Assembly (NCBI GenBank): GCA_022483465.1
Contig: JAKVNF010000001.1
Coordinates: forward strand, 1,426,001 to 1,490,000
Source: Lachnospiraceae bacterium
GTDB taxonomy: Bacteria > Bacillota > Clostridia > Lachnospirales > Lachnospiraceae
Length of the DNA stretch: 64,000 nucleotides
Direction: 5' to 3'
Below are positions 28,761 to 37,308 of the stretch, piece after piece. The notes beneath the pieces were generated by a model that did no database searches, was not told where the DNA came from, and was given only the letters and a program-made list of their open reading frames with translations. The translations under genes and the position numbers were made by a program. Positions within the stretch are counted from its first letter, which is position 1, and every line of letters begins with the position of its first letter.

Positions 28761-30509
28761 TTATCCGTCGATCTTGCGCATCGCCCGGTCATAGGTGAAA
28801 ACGCCGTTGACCTCATCCTCCACGTCGGTCCACTGGGTGTAGACGCTGCCGCAGAGCCCCTTGGGGATCAGCGCCGTCATCTCGCTGTTCTTCTGCCGGT
28901 AGGTCCTATTCAGCGCTTCCCGGCTCTCGCACACACCGTACCCGTAGACCTTCTTTCCGAAGCTGTGGCCCGGCACGTACCAGACGGCGCCGCCGAACTC
29001 GGTGAGCACGTTGGCCCGCTCCTTTTCCGGGTGGACAAAGAGCGGGAAAAAGTAGTTGTGGATGCTGACGAAGTCACCGCCCCGCTGGTCATACCAGCCG
29101 CTGGCCTCGTCCACGAGGCGCGTAGGGTCCAACACCCTCGCCCGCCGCACCATCTCGTTGGTGTCAAACTGCCCCCAGCCCTCGTTGAAGAGGACCCAGG
29201 TGCAGATCGAGGGGTGGTTGCGAAGGAGCCGAATCGTCTCTCCCAGCTCCCGAACGTATTCCTGCCGCCCCTCCTTGCTGGAGCGGGCCAGCAGGAAATG
29301 CACCCGGTCCGTGGTCGGGAGCCCCAGGAGCGATACCGGCGTTGCCAGGTAGGTCACCATCCAGTGCCGGTACTTCCCGCCGCCGTTGACCATGTCCTGC
29401 CAGACGATCAGCCCGAGACGGTCGCAGTGGTAGTACCACCGCTCCGGCTCGATCTTCAGGTGCTTGCGGACCATGTTGAAACCGGTCTTCTTCATCTCCG
29501 TGAGGTCAAAGATCATGGCCTCGTCCGACGGCGCGGTCAGGATGCCGTCAGGCCAGTAGCCCTGATCCAGGACGCCCTTCTGAAAGAGCACCTCGTGGTT
29601 GAGGCAAAGGCGCGGGATCTCCCGCCCGTTCTCGCTTCTCTTCTCCACCGTGAAGGTGCGCAGGGCAAAATAGGAGCGGACCGTGTCCTCTCCCATCTGC
29701 ACGTCGAAGTAGTACAGGTAGGGCGCATCCGGCGTCCAGGCCTTCTTCTCCGGGATGGGGATCTTCGCCATCCGGTTCACCGGCACCGTGACACTCGTCA
29801 GCGTCATGCCCGGGGAATTCTCCTTCTCGTAGATCGCCGGCACGTAGACCGTGACGAAGGCGCTTCCCTTCTCCTCCCCGTTTGTGTGCACGCAAAGGTG
29901 CAGCACCGAGGTGTCAAAGTCCGGGCGGATGTCCAGCGAGGTGATGTAGCGATCCGGCACCTCCTCGAGCCAGACGCTCTGCCAGATGCCGCTGGTTGCG
30001 GTGTAGAACATCCTGCCCCGCTCGAGCTTCTGCTTGCCCCGGGCGTGGTAGGAGGTGTCGCTTCTGTCCGTCACCCGGACCGCGATCTCATTGCGGCCCG
30101 GGTGCACAAGACCCGTGATCTCACAGGAAAAGGGCAGGTACCCGCCGGTGTGGGAGACGGCCGGGTGGCCGTTCACCAACACGTCCGCCGTCTGGTCCAC
30201 CGCCCCGAAGTGGAGCAGAATCCGGCCGTGAATTTCGCCCAGGGAAAAGGTCCTGTCATACCAGAGGACCTCGTCGGGCCCTAGCTGCCGCCCCACGCCG
30301 GAGAGCGCACTCTCCGGGGAGAAGGGCACCTGAATGATCCCGTCAAAGCAGCTGGGGATGCGGCCAAGCTTTCCCGCCCTGCCGATGGCATAGGACCAGG
30401 CTCCGTTCAGAGAGCGGTACCCGCCCCGCACCATCTGCGGGCGCGGATACTCCGGCAGGATGTTCCTGGGGTCCAGGGCCCGTCCCCACTTCGTGTACAG
30501 CTGATGCAC
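28761..30509 (-). CDS. Glycoside hydrolase family 2 (beta-galactosidase/glucuronidase-like)
   Basis: 582 aa. N-terminal sugar-binding jelly roll (about 1-175), Ig-like domain (about 180-290), then a TIM barrel. The acid/base Glu is in LFNEGWGQFD and the nucleophile Glu in NVLTEFGGAV. No signal peptide, so cytoplasmic. Substrate cannot be set from sequence; GH2 of this short length are often beta-glucuronidase, beta-galactosidase or exo-beta-mannanase-like. 18 bp downstream of malQ, same strand. Confidence 0.87.
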   Translation of the reverse strand: MHQLYTKWGRALDPRNILPEYPRPQMVRGGYRSLNGAWSYAIGRAGKLGRIPSCFDGIIQVPFSPESALSGVGRQLGPDEVLWYDRTFSLGEIHGRILLHFGAVDQTADVLVNGHPAVSHTGGYLPFSCEITGLVHPGRNEIAVRVTDRSDTSYHARGKQKLERGRMFYTATSGIWQSVWLEEVPDRYITSLDIRPDFDTSVLHLCVHTNGEEKGSAFVTVYVPAIYEKENSPGMTLTSVTVPVNRMAKIPIPEKKAWTPDAPYLYYFDVQMGEDTVRSYFALRTFTVEKRSENGREIPRLCLNHEVLFQKGVLDQGYWPDGILTAPSDEAMIFDLTEMKKTGFNMVRKHLKIEPERWYYHCDRLGLIVWQDMVNGGGKYRHWMVTYLATPVSLLGLPTTDRVHFLLARSSKEGRQEYVRELGETIRLLRNHPSICTWVLFNEGWGQFDTNEMVRRARVLDPTRLVDEASGWYDQRGGDFVSIHNYFFPLFVHPEKERANVLTEFGGAVWYVPGHSFGKKVYGYGVCESREALNRTYRQKNSEMTALIPKGLCGSVYTQWTDVEDEVNGVFTYDRAMRKIDG

Positions 30510-30527
30510 GTCTTTGCTCCTTCTTGC

Positions 30528-32072
30528 TTACGCCTTTTTGGTCTTTTCCTTCTTCTCCTTTGCCGGCTCCTCCTTCGGGGGAATCCTGCAGTAGAGCTTT
30601 GCCAGGGCGTGAATGCTCTGGGCCAGCGCGTCGGAGAGGACGTTGGGCAGAAGCCTCCACTGCCAGTTGCCGCCCTGGGTGCCGGGGGTGTTGATCCGCG
30701 CCTCCTTCCCCAGAACCAGGTAGTCATGGAGCGGCACGATGCAAAGATCCGCCACCGACCGGTAGGCCTCGCGGATGAAATCCCAGACGAAGGCGCCGTA
30801 GTCAGTGTTCTCCGAGTGGATGTAGCGGCGGGCCAGATCCCGGTCGTGGTCGCTGCACTCCTCAATCCACTCCAGCGTCGTCTTGTTGTCGTGGGTTCCG
30901 GTGTAGACCACACAGTTGCGGATGTGGTTGTGGGTCATGTAGTAGCTGTACTCCGTCCAGTCAAAGGCGTACTGCAGCACCTTCATGCCCGGGAAGCCGG
31001 TCTGGGCCAGGAGCTTCTCCGTGCTGGGGGTGATGGTCCCCAGGTCCTCGGCGATGATGCGGACGTCGCCGAGCTGCTTCTTCACCTCGCGGAAAAAGGC
31101 GATGCCGGGTCCCTTCTTCAGCTCGCCGTTCTCGGCGGTCTCCTCCTGGGCTGGGACTGCGTAGTAGCTGTCGAAGCCGTTGAAGTGATCGATGCGGATC
31201 ACGTCCATCAGCTCGTAGTTGCGCTGGAGCCGGCGGATCCACCAGGCGTACCGGTCCTGCTTCATGCCGGTCCAGTTGTAGACCGGATTTCCCCAGAGCT
31301 GGCCGGTGGGGGAGAAGGCATCCGGCGGACATCCGGCCACCCGCACCGGCTGGTGGTCCTCGTCGAAGTCAAAGCACTCGGGGTGCGCCCAGGCATCGGC
31401 GCTGTCCAGGGCGACGTAGTAGGGCATGTCGCCCACGATCTCGACGCCCTTCTCCCGCGCATAGGCGTGGAGACGGTCCCACTGCTTCTGGAACTCGTAC
31501 TGGACGAACAGGTGCAGGTCCAGCTCCTCCGCGTGCTGGGTCTCCATCGTCCGCAGCACCTCCCGGTCGCGCTCTAAGTACGGGGTCTCCCACTCGGTCC
31601 AGCACTTCTGATCATTGACCTTTTTGAGCATCTGAAACATGGCGTAGTCGTCCAGCCAGTACCACTGTTTCTTGAGAAAGGCCCGATACGCCTCCCGCTC
31701 CTTCGGATCATCCGCGGCAAAAAAGCGCCGCGCCGCCAGGGAAAGGAGCTTCATCCGATTCTCATAGAGGGCGCCGTAGTCCACCCGTGAGGGATCCGTG
31801 CCGAAGGAGAGGGAATTTGCCTCGTCCCAGGTCAGGTATCCCTCCTCGATCAGCGTGACGGGATCGACAAAGTAGGGGTTGCCCGCAAAAGCCGAGACGG
31901 ACTGGTAGGGGCTGTCCCCAAAGCCCGTGGGACCCAGGGGCAGGATCTGCCAGACGCTCTGCCCGGCCTTTGCGAGGAAGTCCACGAAATCATAGGCCTC
32001 CTTCGAAAAGCAGCCGATGCCGAAGCGGGATGGAAGCGAAGAGATCGGAAACAAAATGCCGGCTTTTCTCAT
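30528..32072 (-). CDS. malQ: 4-alpha-glucanotransferase (amylomaltase)
   Basis: 514 aa, GH77. Transfers alpha-1,4-glucan chains during maltodextrin use. Catalytic features: nucleophile in VIRIDHFNGFDSYY, acid in RIIAEDLGTI and TGTHDNKTTLEW. N-terminal GILFPISSLPSRFGIGCF is characteristic. The Lys-rich C-terminus (EEPAKEKKEKTKKA) is unusual. First gene of a malQ-GH2-lipid kinase-GH13 run; a cre-like site lies in the divergent region upstream. Confidence 0.95.
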   Translation of the reverse strand: MRKAGILFPISSLPSRFGIGCFSKEAYDFVDFLAKAGQSVWQILPLGPTGFGDSPYQSVSAFAGNPYFVDPVTLIEEGYLTWDEANSLSFGTDPSRVDYGALYENRMKLLSLAARRFFAADDPKEREAYRAFLKKQWYWLDDYAMFQMLKKVNDQKCWTEWETPYLERDREVLRTMETQHAEELDLHLFVQYEFQKQWDRLHAYAREKGVEIVGDMPYYVALDSADAWAHPECFDFDEDHQPVRVAGCPPDAFSPTGQLWGNPVYNWTGMKQDRYAWWIRRLQRNYELMDVIRIDHFNGFDSYYAVPAQEETAENGELKKGPGIAFFREVKKQLGDVRIIAEDLGTITPSTEKLLAQTGFPGMKVLQYAFDWTEYSYYMTHNHIRNCVVYTGTHDNKTTLEWIEECSDHDRDLARRYIHSENTDYGAFVWDFIREAYRSVADLCIVPLHDYLVLGKEARINTPGTQGGNWQWRLLPNVLSDALAQSIHALAKLYCRIPPKEEPAKEKKEKTKKA

Positions 32073-32190
32073 GTGTGATGACCTCCAACAAGACGTAAAT
32101 CTTTCCCTTCATGATACCACAGGAACGCCTCCGGGGGCCGGTGTTTTGGCGCCAGGTCTCCCGGTGAACGGACGGATTCAAGCCGCTTTT

Positions 32191-32204
32191 TGTAAGCGCT
32201 TTCA
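32191..32204. promoter_or_regulatory. cre-like catabolite control site
   Basis: TGTAAGCGCTTTCA fits the CcpA consensus TGNAANCGNTNNCA perfectly. It lies between divergent malQ and the MFS gene, about 20 bp upstream of the MFS -35. A LacI-family repressor could bind the same sequence. Confidence 0.7.
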
Positions 32205-32224
32205 ACCCGTCAAAAACTTACCCT

Positions 32225-32252
32225 TTGCCCCCGCCGCCCGGCCTTTTATACT
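32225..32252 (+). promoter_or_regulatory. Probable MFS gene promoter
   Basis: TTGCCC (32225-32230), 16-bp spacer, TATACT (32247-32252), 36 bp before the ATG at 32289. Confidence 0.65.
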
Positions 32253-32288
32253 GGAGATAGCAAACATCAGGGGACAGGGGGACTTATC

Positions 32289-33434
32289 ATGACAAGTTTG
32301 GATTCTCATCTGCAGCGCACAGGATTTTTTGCGTTCTTTCTCAGCGGCATCTGCGCCATCTCCAGCGGCGTTGTGGTCTCTCTCTTGCAGGAGCGGTTCG
32401 GCTTTTCCTTCGCGGTGACCGGGACCCTGCTCTCTCTTCTCTCCATCGGAAACATGCTGGCAGGGCTGCTCTCGGGGGTCCTCGGGGAAAAGGCCGGCAT
32501 GCGAAAGACGGTTCTTCTCCTCTCCATCGGATATCCATTGGGGTACGGCCTCATGTGCCGCTTCGGCGCCGTCGGCATCCTGATGGCAGCCTTCTTTCTC
32601 GTGGGCATCGCCAAGGGCAATGCGCTCAACACCTGCACGGTGCTGGTGGGCAACCACTCGGATGACCGGCCGAAGAGCCTGACCAAGATGCACTGCTTCT
32701 ACGCGGCGGGGGCGCTCCTATGCCCGTTTCTGCTCTCCGCCCTCTCTGCGGTCTCCCCGGTCCTTCCGGAGGCGGGGATCGCCCTGCTGGGCCTTGTGCT
32801 CTGGCTCCTCTTTCTTCTGGCAAAGCTCCCCACGGACAACGGCGGGCGCGCCGGCAGCACCGGCCGCACGGATCTTGCCTTTCTGCGGGATCCCGGCTTC
32901 TGGATTCTGACCGCGCTCCTGTTTTGCCAGAACGCGGCGGAGCAGAGCGTCAACGGCTGGCTCGTCACCTACTTCCGCAGTGAGGGGATCCTCACCGGAA
33001 CCCTCTCCGCCTACACCATCACGATCATGTGGGGCGCGACCCTCCTCGGGCGGCTCCTCGTCGCCTTCGTCCTGCGGATCCGCAACCTCTTCCGGGTGAT
33101 CGCCGTCATGGGCCTTGGCTGCACCGTGCTGTACCTGTTTCTCGTCCAGGCAAAGACCCCTGTAGCCGCCGTCCTTGCGCTGTTTGCCTTCGCCTTTGCG
33201 ATGAGCGGCGTGAACCCGCTCGCCGTCGCCGGGGTCGGGGAGCAGATGAGTGCAGTCAGCATGGGCGTCATGCTTCCCCTCTCCGGGATCGGCGCCATCG
33301 TGATGCCGCTTTTCATCGGTGTTCTGGCAGATAAGATCGGCCTTCGTGCCGGCATGGCAGCAAACCTTGCCCCCTGCCTTGGAATTCTCCTCTTCTCCCT
33401 CCTCATGGTGCGCCGAAGCCGCGCCGCGTCCTGA
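32289..33434 (+). CDS. MFS transporter, probable sugar permease
   Basis: 381 aa with about 12 hydrophobic helices. The loop between helices 2 and 3 reads GEKAGMRK, a variant of the MFS motif A. The start at 32289 follows AGGGGG. Position beside malQ and a cre site suggests a carbohydrate or glycoside substrate, but the sequence does not identify it. Ends in a strong terminator. Confidence 0.8.
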   Translation: MTSLDSHLQRTGFFAFFLSGICAISSGVVVSLLQERFGFSFAVTGTLLSLLSIGNMLAGLLSGVLGEKAGMRKTVLLLSIGYPLGYGLMCRFGAVGILMAAFFLVGIAKGNALNTCTVLVGNHSDDRPKSLTKMHCFYAAGALLCPFLLSALSAVSPVLPEAGIALLGLVLWLLFLLAKLPTDNGGRAGSTGRTDLAFLRDPGFWILTALLFCQNAAEQSVNGWLVTYFRSEGILTGTLSAYTITIMWGATLLGRLLVAFVLRIRNLFRVIAVMGLGCTVLYLFLVQAKTPVAAVLALFAFAFAMSGVNPLAVAGVGEQMSAVSMGVMLPLSGIGAIVMPLFIGVLADKIGLRAGMAANLAPCLGILLFSLLMVRRSRAAS

Positions 33435-33446
33435 GAGAACAGGCAA

Positions 33447-33506
33447 AAACCTGCCGCGCCGTGCAGCTGCTTTGTTCCGCAGCCGCGCCGTGCGGCAGGT
33501 TTTTTG
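33447..33506 (+). terminator. Terminator after the MFS gene
   Basis: AAAAACCTGCCGC pairs with GCGGCAGGTTTTTT across a GC-rich inner stem; probably bidirectional. Confidence 0.88.
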
Positions 33507-33524
33507 ATTTCTCATTTCCTGCAG

Positions 33525-33809
33525 TCAAATCACCTGAAAGGTTTTCCACTTTCCGCCCCGGTACCGCGTCCAGATCAGCCCCGCCTTCACCGCCCAGTCC
33601 GCCACCATGGCGAAGGCGATTCCGATGACCCCCAGATTCATCCAGATCGCAAACAGCGCGGCGAGGGACCAGAAGCTCTGCGCGACCCCGTTTGCCGCGA
33701 TCTGGCTGGTGCCAAGCAGCGCGACAATGCTGAAGAGCGCCGCCTTCGTGATCTGGAAGAGGCCGTTCTCCACGCCATTGGGGACCGAGACATGGAGAAT
33801 GCGCCGGAG
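33525..33809 (-). pseudogene. MATE-family efflux pump remnant
   Basis: The minus strand reads LRRILHVSVPNGVENGLFQ followed by KAALFSIVALLGTSQIAANG, a well-known MATE segment, then jumps to a C-terminal piece (FAMVADWAVKAGLIW) about 60 residues before the stop. Both the N-terminal half and the stretch between these pieces are missing. The frame extends upstream but no longer resembles MATE. An internally and N-terminally deleted gene. Confidence 0.75.
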
Positions 33810-33818
33810 GGACCGTCG

Positions 33819-34254
33819 GGGATTATGCCAGGACGCATAAGCTCTCTGTGTTTTCCTTTCCGGAGCGCACCTGCAACGTCGTCCTGCGCAAAGAGCATCC
33901 CCCTGCTGCGGGACGGCTTTTCCCGGGAGCGCCTGTGGAATGATCCGTTTGTGGATTACCTCAACCAGTACGCAGATGCGTACGGAGCGCTGCAGAAGTA
34001 TATCAACCCCCACACCATCATCCGCGTGGATGACAGGACATTTCGGGAGCGGATCCTTCTCCTGACGGATGCCTACAGCATCAGCATGCTGTGCAGGGTG
34101 GAGAAGGGGGGATTCCCCATTTTCCTCCCTGCCCCTTCCGGAGCTGAAGATGCACCTTGCGGTGGTCCGCCGGGAGGACGACCGGAAAAACCGCATTTAT
34201 GATGCCATCCGGTCCGGGGTGAAGGAACAGGCGGAGGGTGGGACCCTCCACTGA
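33819..34254 (+). pseudogene. Unrecognised frameshifted gene remnant
   Basis: Plausible protein sequence is spread over three plus-strand frames: VGDYARTHKLSVFSFPERTC (from about 33819), then LRDGFSRERLWNDPFVDYLN (from about 33905), then LPELKMHLAVVRREDDRKNR to a stop at 34252-34254. Two frameshifts and no convincing start, so it is broken. I do not recognise the family. It is fused end to end with the MATE remnant, marking a deletion scar. Confidence 0.5.
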
Positions 34255-34568
34255 ATTTCTGCTGCTGCGACGGCAGCGCAAAGCCGGTTTCCTCCTGCGC
34301 GGCACTTTCTGCAATATCGTCAGGCATAAAAAGGCCTCCTTTGGCACATCATGGATTTGACAGACGCAAATCCAATCGCCAAAGAAGGCTTCTTTGTCAC
34401 GCACCGCGGGGAGGCACCAATACCATGTCATCTCCCTGTCGCGTCATTTGCCGAAAGGGTTCCGGACCACTGCCTGTACGGGTATGGTTCCCGGCGCAGC
34501 ACAGGGCAGTCCCAAAGCGGCAGAGTAAAGAGCCTTCCATCTGCCGCCGCCCACGGACAGCTTTCTGA
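34255..34568. other. Intergenic stretch without a gene; contains a GH78 terminator
   Basis: About 314 bp. No supported gene. The only clear structure is an imperfect stem at 34328-34394 (AAGGCCTCCTTTGGC with GCCAAAGAAGGCTT) enclosing a smaller hairpin (GGATTTG/CAAATCC). Confidence 0.6.
34328..34394 (-). terminator. Probable terminator of the polysaccharide-utilisation operon
   Basis: On the minus strand GCCAAAGGAGGCC ends the stem and is followed by TTTTTATG, about 180 bp past the GH78 stop. Confidence 0.6.
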
Positions 34569-37277
34569 TCAATCCGCAAACTGCCCCCGGATCTCATACG
34601 TGCCCGCGGTAAAGATGCGGCTGCGTAGCATCTCCTCCGTGAGAGGTTCGCCGTTGCAGGTCAGATTCTTCAGTTTCCGATCCGGCAGAAAAGCAGCCTC
34701 TGCGTCAAAAGGAACGGCAAAGCGGTATATCACCGTCTTGTCCTTCGCTGCGACCTCCCAACCCGAGGTAAAGAGGCCCTTCGGGAAGCGGATGGAAGCA
34801 CTGGCCCGAACCAGCCGCTCGTCCGTATGCGGACTGATCCGAATAAAGGACCCACCGACTCCCTCTTCTGTCACGCCCAGTCCACAGATGTCCTCGTAGA
34901 TCCAGCCGCAGACACAGCCGTAAGCGTAGTGATTCAGGGAATTCATCCCTGTCCCGGAGATTCTTCCATCTTCCAGCAGGGAGTTCCACCGCTCCCATAT
35001 CGTGGTCGCACCCAGGTTGACCTCATACAGCCAGCTTGGATAGTCCTCATTGAGAAGAAGCGTGACCGCCTCTCTCTGGTGTCCGGTTTTTGTCAATGCC
35101 CGGCAGAGATACGCCGTGCCCACAAAGCCCGTGGATAAATGGTCATTCCACTCATGCACAAGCTCTGCCAGGTGATCTCCGGCGCGCAGGTTGCCTTCCT
35201 CTGTGTCAAACAGATCAAAGCAGATTGCAAGTGCGTAGGCTGTCTGGGTATCGATGGTAAGGGAACCCTCGCCGGTTACGTACTTCTTCCGCACCGCCGC
35301 CAGAACCTCGCGGGAAAGAGTTGCGTATTCTTCCGCCTCCTCCGGCTTTCCCAGAACCGCTGCTGCCTTTGACACGAGCTCTGCGGAGTAGTGGTAAAAG
35401 ACCGAGGCCACGAAGTGTTTATCCGTTCCACCTTCCCGGTTGTTCATGCCGGCGGTGTCACCTTCCACATCCAGACTCAACCAATCCCCGAAATGAAATC
35501 CACAGGTCCAGAGCCGTGATCCGCCACAGAACGTATCATCCATTGAGCGGATAAAATCCACCCACTGGCGCATACCATCATAGGCCTCTGCAAGGTGCTT
35601 GCGGTTTCCGTAGTGCAGATACAGCGTCCAGGGTATGATCGTTGCCGCATCGCCCCAGACCGCAGCGCCAGCTTCGCCCCATTGATCTTTTTGCGGCGCA
35701 AACGGCGGCTCCTGGAGCTTCTCCCGCCCAACTGTCAGTACATCCGGAACCACGTAGGGAACCGCACCGTCCTTTTCCCGCTGTTCAAGATTCATATCCC
35801 GCAGGTACTTTCGGAAAAAGCGCGGCGTCTCCATATGGCAGGAGGCGGTATCCGCAAAGATCTCGGCATCTCCTGTCCAGCCCAGGCGCTCATCCCGCTG
35901 CGGGCAGTCTGTCGGGATGTCCAGGAAGTTATCCTTCTGGCTCCATTTGGTATTGGCGATCAGGCGATTCACCTTGGGAATATCCGTCGTGACTTTCCCG
36001 GTTTCCTCCAGATTCGAATACAGGCAGACTGCCGAAAAGTCGCCGAGGTTCTCCTCTGTGACTTCCATTCCGGTGACCCGAACGTACCGGAAGCCGTAGA
36101 ACGTAAAGTGCGGCCGCACACTGCGCTTGCCGCCACCGGCAAAAATACAGGTAAATGCCGCCGTTGCTGTGCGGAGATTGTCCCGATAGAAGTTCCCCTC
36201 CTGCAGCACCTCGCCGCATTCCAGGGTCACCCTCGTCTCGGCGGGGAGATCGGCTGAAAATTCTACCCAGCCGGTGACCTCCTGCCCAAAGTCCAGAACC
36301 GTCTCGCCCTTCGGCGTGTGAATAAGAGCGGACGGTTTCAGGATCTCGTGGGAAGTGACCGGTACGCCCACCATGGCATGAAGCTGTGCCATGGGCGGTG
36401 TCACCGTTTCCACCCCGCTTACATCTCGGTCCGTAGGATGAAGGAGCGACGCCTCCTTTCGAAGGTCCAGCATTTCCCCATCGTAGATTCCGGAGGAGAT
36501 CACGGGGGATTTCAGGCAGACCCAGCTCCCGTCGGAACAAATTCTGCGGGTCTTCTCACCGACGAGATCAAGGTCTGCAATCATTTTGAACGTATCGCCG
36601 TAATACTCCTGCATCTGTGCATTCGCAAGATATCCAAACCGTCCCTTGTACCAGCCATTTCCCAGCGCGACGTCCAGGGTGTTCTCTCCCTCGACAAGAA
36701 GCGGTGCGATGTCATAGGTCTGGTACTGGACCCAGTACCGGTAATCCGTAAAATATGGCGTCAGGTACTGATCTCCGATCTTCTTTCCGTTCAGATACGC
36801 CTCGTATAAGCCAAGGCCGCAGATGTAAAGTCTTGCCCGCCGGAGGGATTGGAGTTCCTCCTTCGTGACGGAAAATGTCTTCCGCATCACCGGGTGGAGC
36901 TCATGTGTAAAGGAAGGAGCAATCCAGCAGCCGCTCCAGGCACCCGCAGGATGTCCGCCCTCAAAGGTCTGTACGGGGCTCTCTCCAACGTCTCCCGCAT
37001 CATCCGAAACCGTGACTTTCCAATAGTAGGACACCCCGGGCTGTACCTTCACCGCAGGGGTATAGCAGCCGGAGGGGAGAATGCCCTTCTTGTCCTGGTC
37101 ATCCCGGTCGCTGTCAAATAGCAGGTCCGCAAAATCCGGATTCTCCGCGATCACCAGTCTGCTGTGTGCCTGACGTATCCCCCTGGCCTCTTCCACCTGC
37201 CAGGAAAAAGTCAGATCCGCCAGATCGATGCCAAGCGGATTGATCTGATAGCAAGTTTTCATTCCCCTGATTTTCAT
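34569..37277 (-). CDS. GH78 alpha-L-rhamnosidase
   Basis: 902 aa. N-terminal Ig-like and rhamnosidase N domains (YYWKVTVSDDAG, ARLYICGLGLYEAYLNGKK), central (alpha/alpha)6 barrel with DIPTDCPQRDERLGWTGDAE, which holds the catalytic acid region, and WERWNSLLEDG, then a C-terminal beta domain. No signal peptide, so it acts on imported rhamnosides (e.g. pectin fragments or plant glycosides). Last gene of the SBP-permease-GH operon; 31 bp after GH127. Confidence 0.93.
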   Translation of the reverse strand: MKIRGMKTCYQINPLGIDLADLTFSWQVEEARGIRQAHSRLVIAENPDFADLLFDSDRDDQDKKGILPSGCYTPAVKVQPGVSYYWKVTVSDDAGDVGESPVQTFEGGHPAGAWSGCWIAPSFTHELHPVMRKTFSVTKEELQSLRRARLYICGLGLYEAYLNGKKIGDQYLTPYFTDYRYWVQYQTYDIAPLLVEGENTLDVALGNGWYKGRFGYLANAQMQEYYGDTFKMIADLDLVGEKTRRICSDGSWVCLKSPVISSGIYDGEMLDLRKEASLLHPTDRDVSGVETVTPPMAQLHAMVGVPVTSHEILKPSALIHTPKGETVLDFGQEVTGWVEFSADLPAETRVTLECGEVLQEGNFYRDNLRTATAAFTCIFAGGGKRSVRPHFTFYGFRYVRVTGMEVTEENLGDFSAVCLYSNLEETGKVTTDIPKVNRLIANTKWSQKDNFLDIPTDCPQRDERLGWTGDAEIFADTASCHMETPRFFRKYLRDMNLEQREKDGAVPYVVPDVLTVGREKLQEPPFAPQKDQWGEAGAAVWGDAATIIPWTLYLHYGNRKHLAEAYDGMRQWVDFIRSMDDTFCGGSRLWTCGFHFGDWLSLDVEGDTAGMNNREGGTDKHFVASVFYHYSAELVSKAAAVLGKPEEAEEYATLSREVLAAVRKKYVTGEGSLTIDTQTAYALAICFDLFDTEEGNLRAGDHLAELVHEWNDHLSTGFVGTAYLCRALTKTGHQREAVTLLLNEDYPSWLYEVNLGATTIWERWNSLLEDGRISGTGMNSLNHYAYGCVCGWIYEDICGLGVTEEGVGGSFIRISPHTDERLVRASASIRFPKGLFTSGWEVAAKDKTVIYRFAVPFDAEAAFLPDRKLKNLTCNGEPLTEEMLRSRIFTAGTYEIRGQFAD

Positions 37278-37308
37278 TTTCTTTTCTCCCTTGTTACTCC
37301 CTTTTGAC

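Noticed and set aside
27861-30284. An 807-codon plus-strand frame opposite the lipid kinase and GH2 genes
   Set aside because: Runs across two well-supported genes on the other strand; antisense artefact of high GC at third positions.
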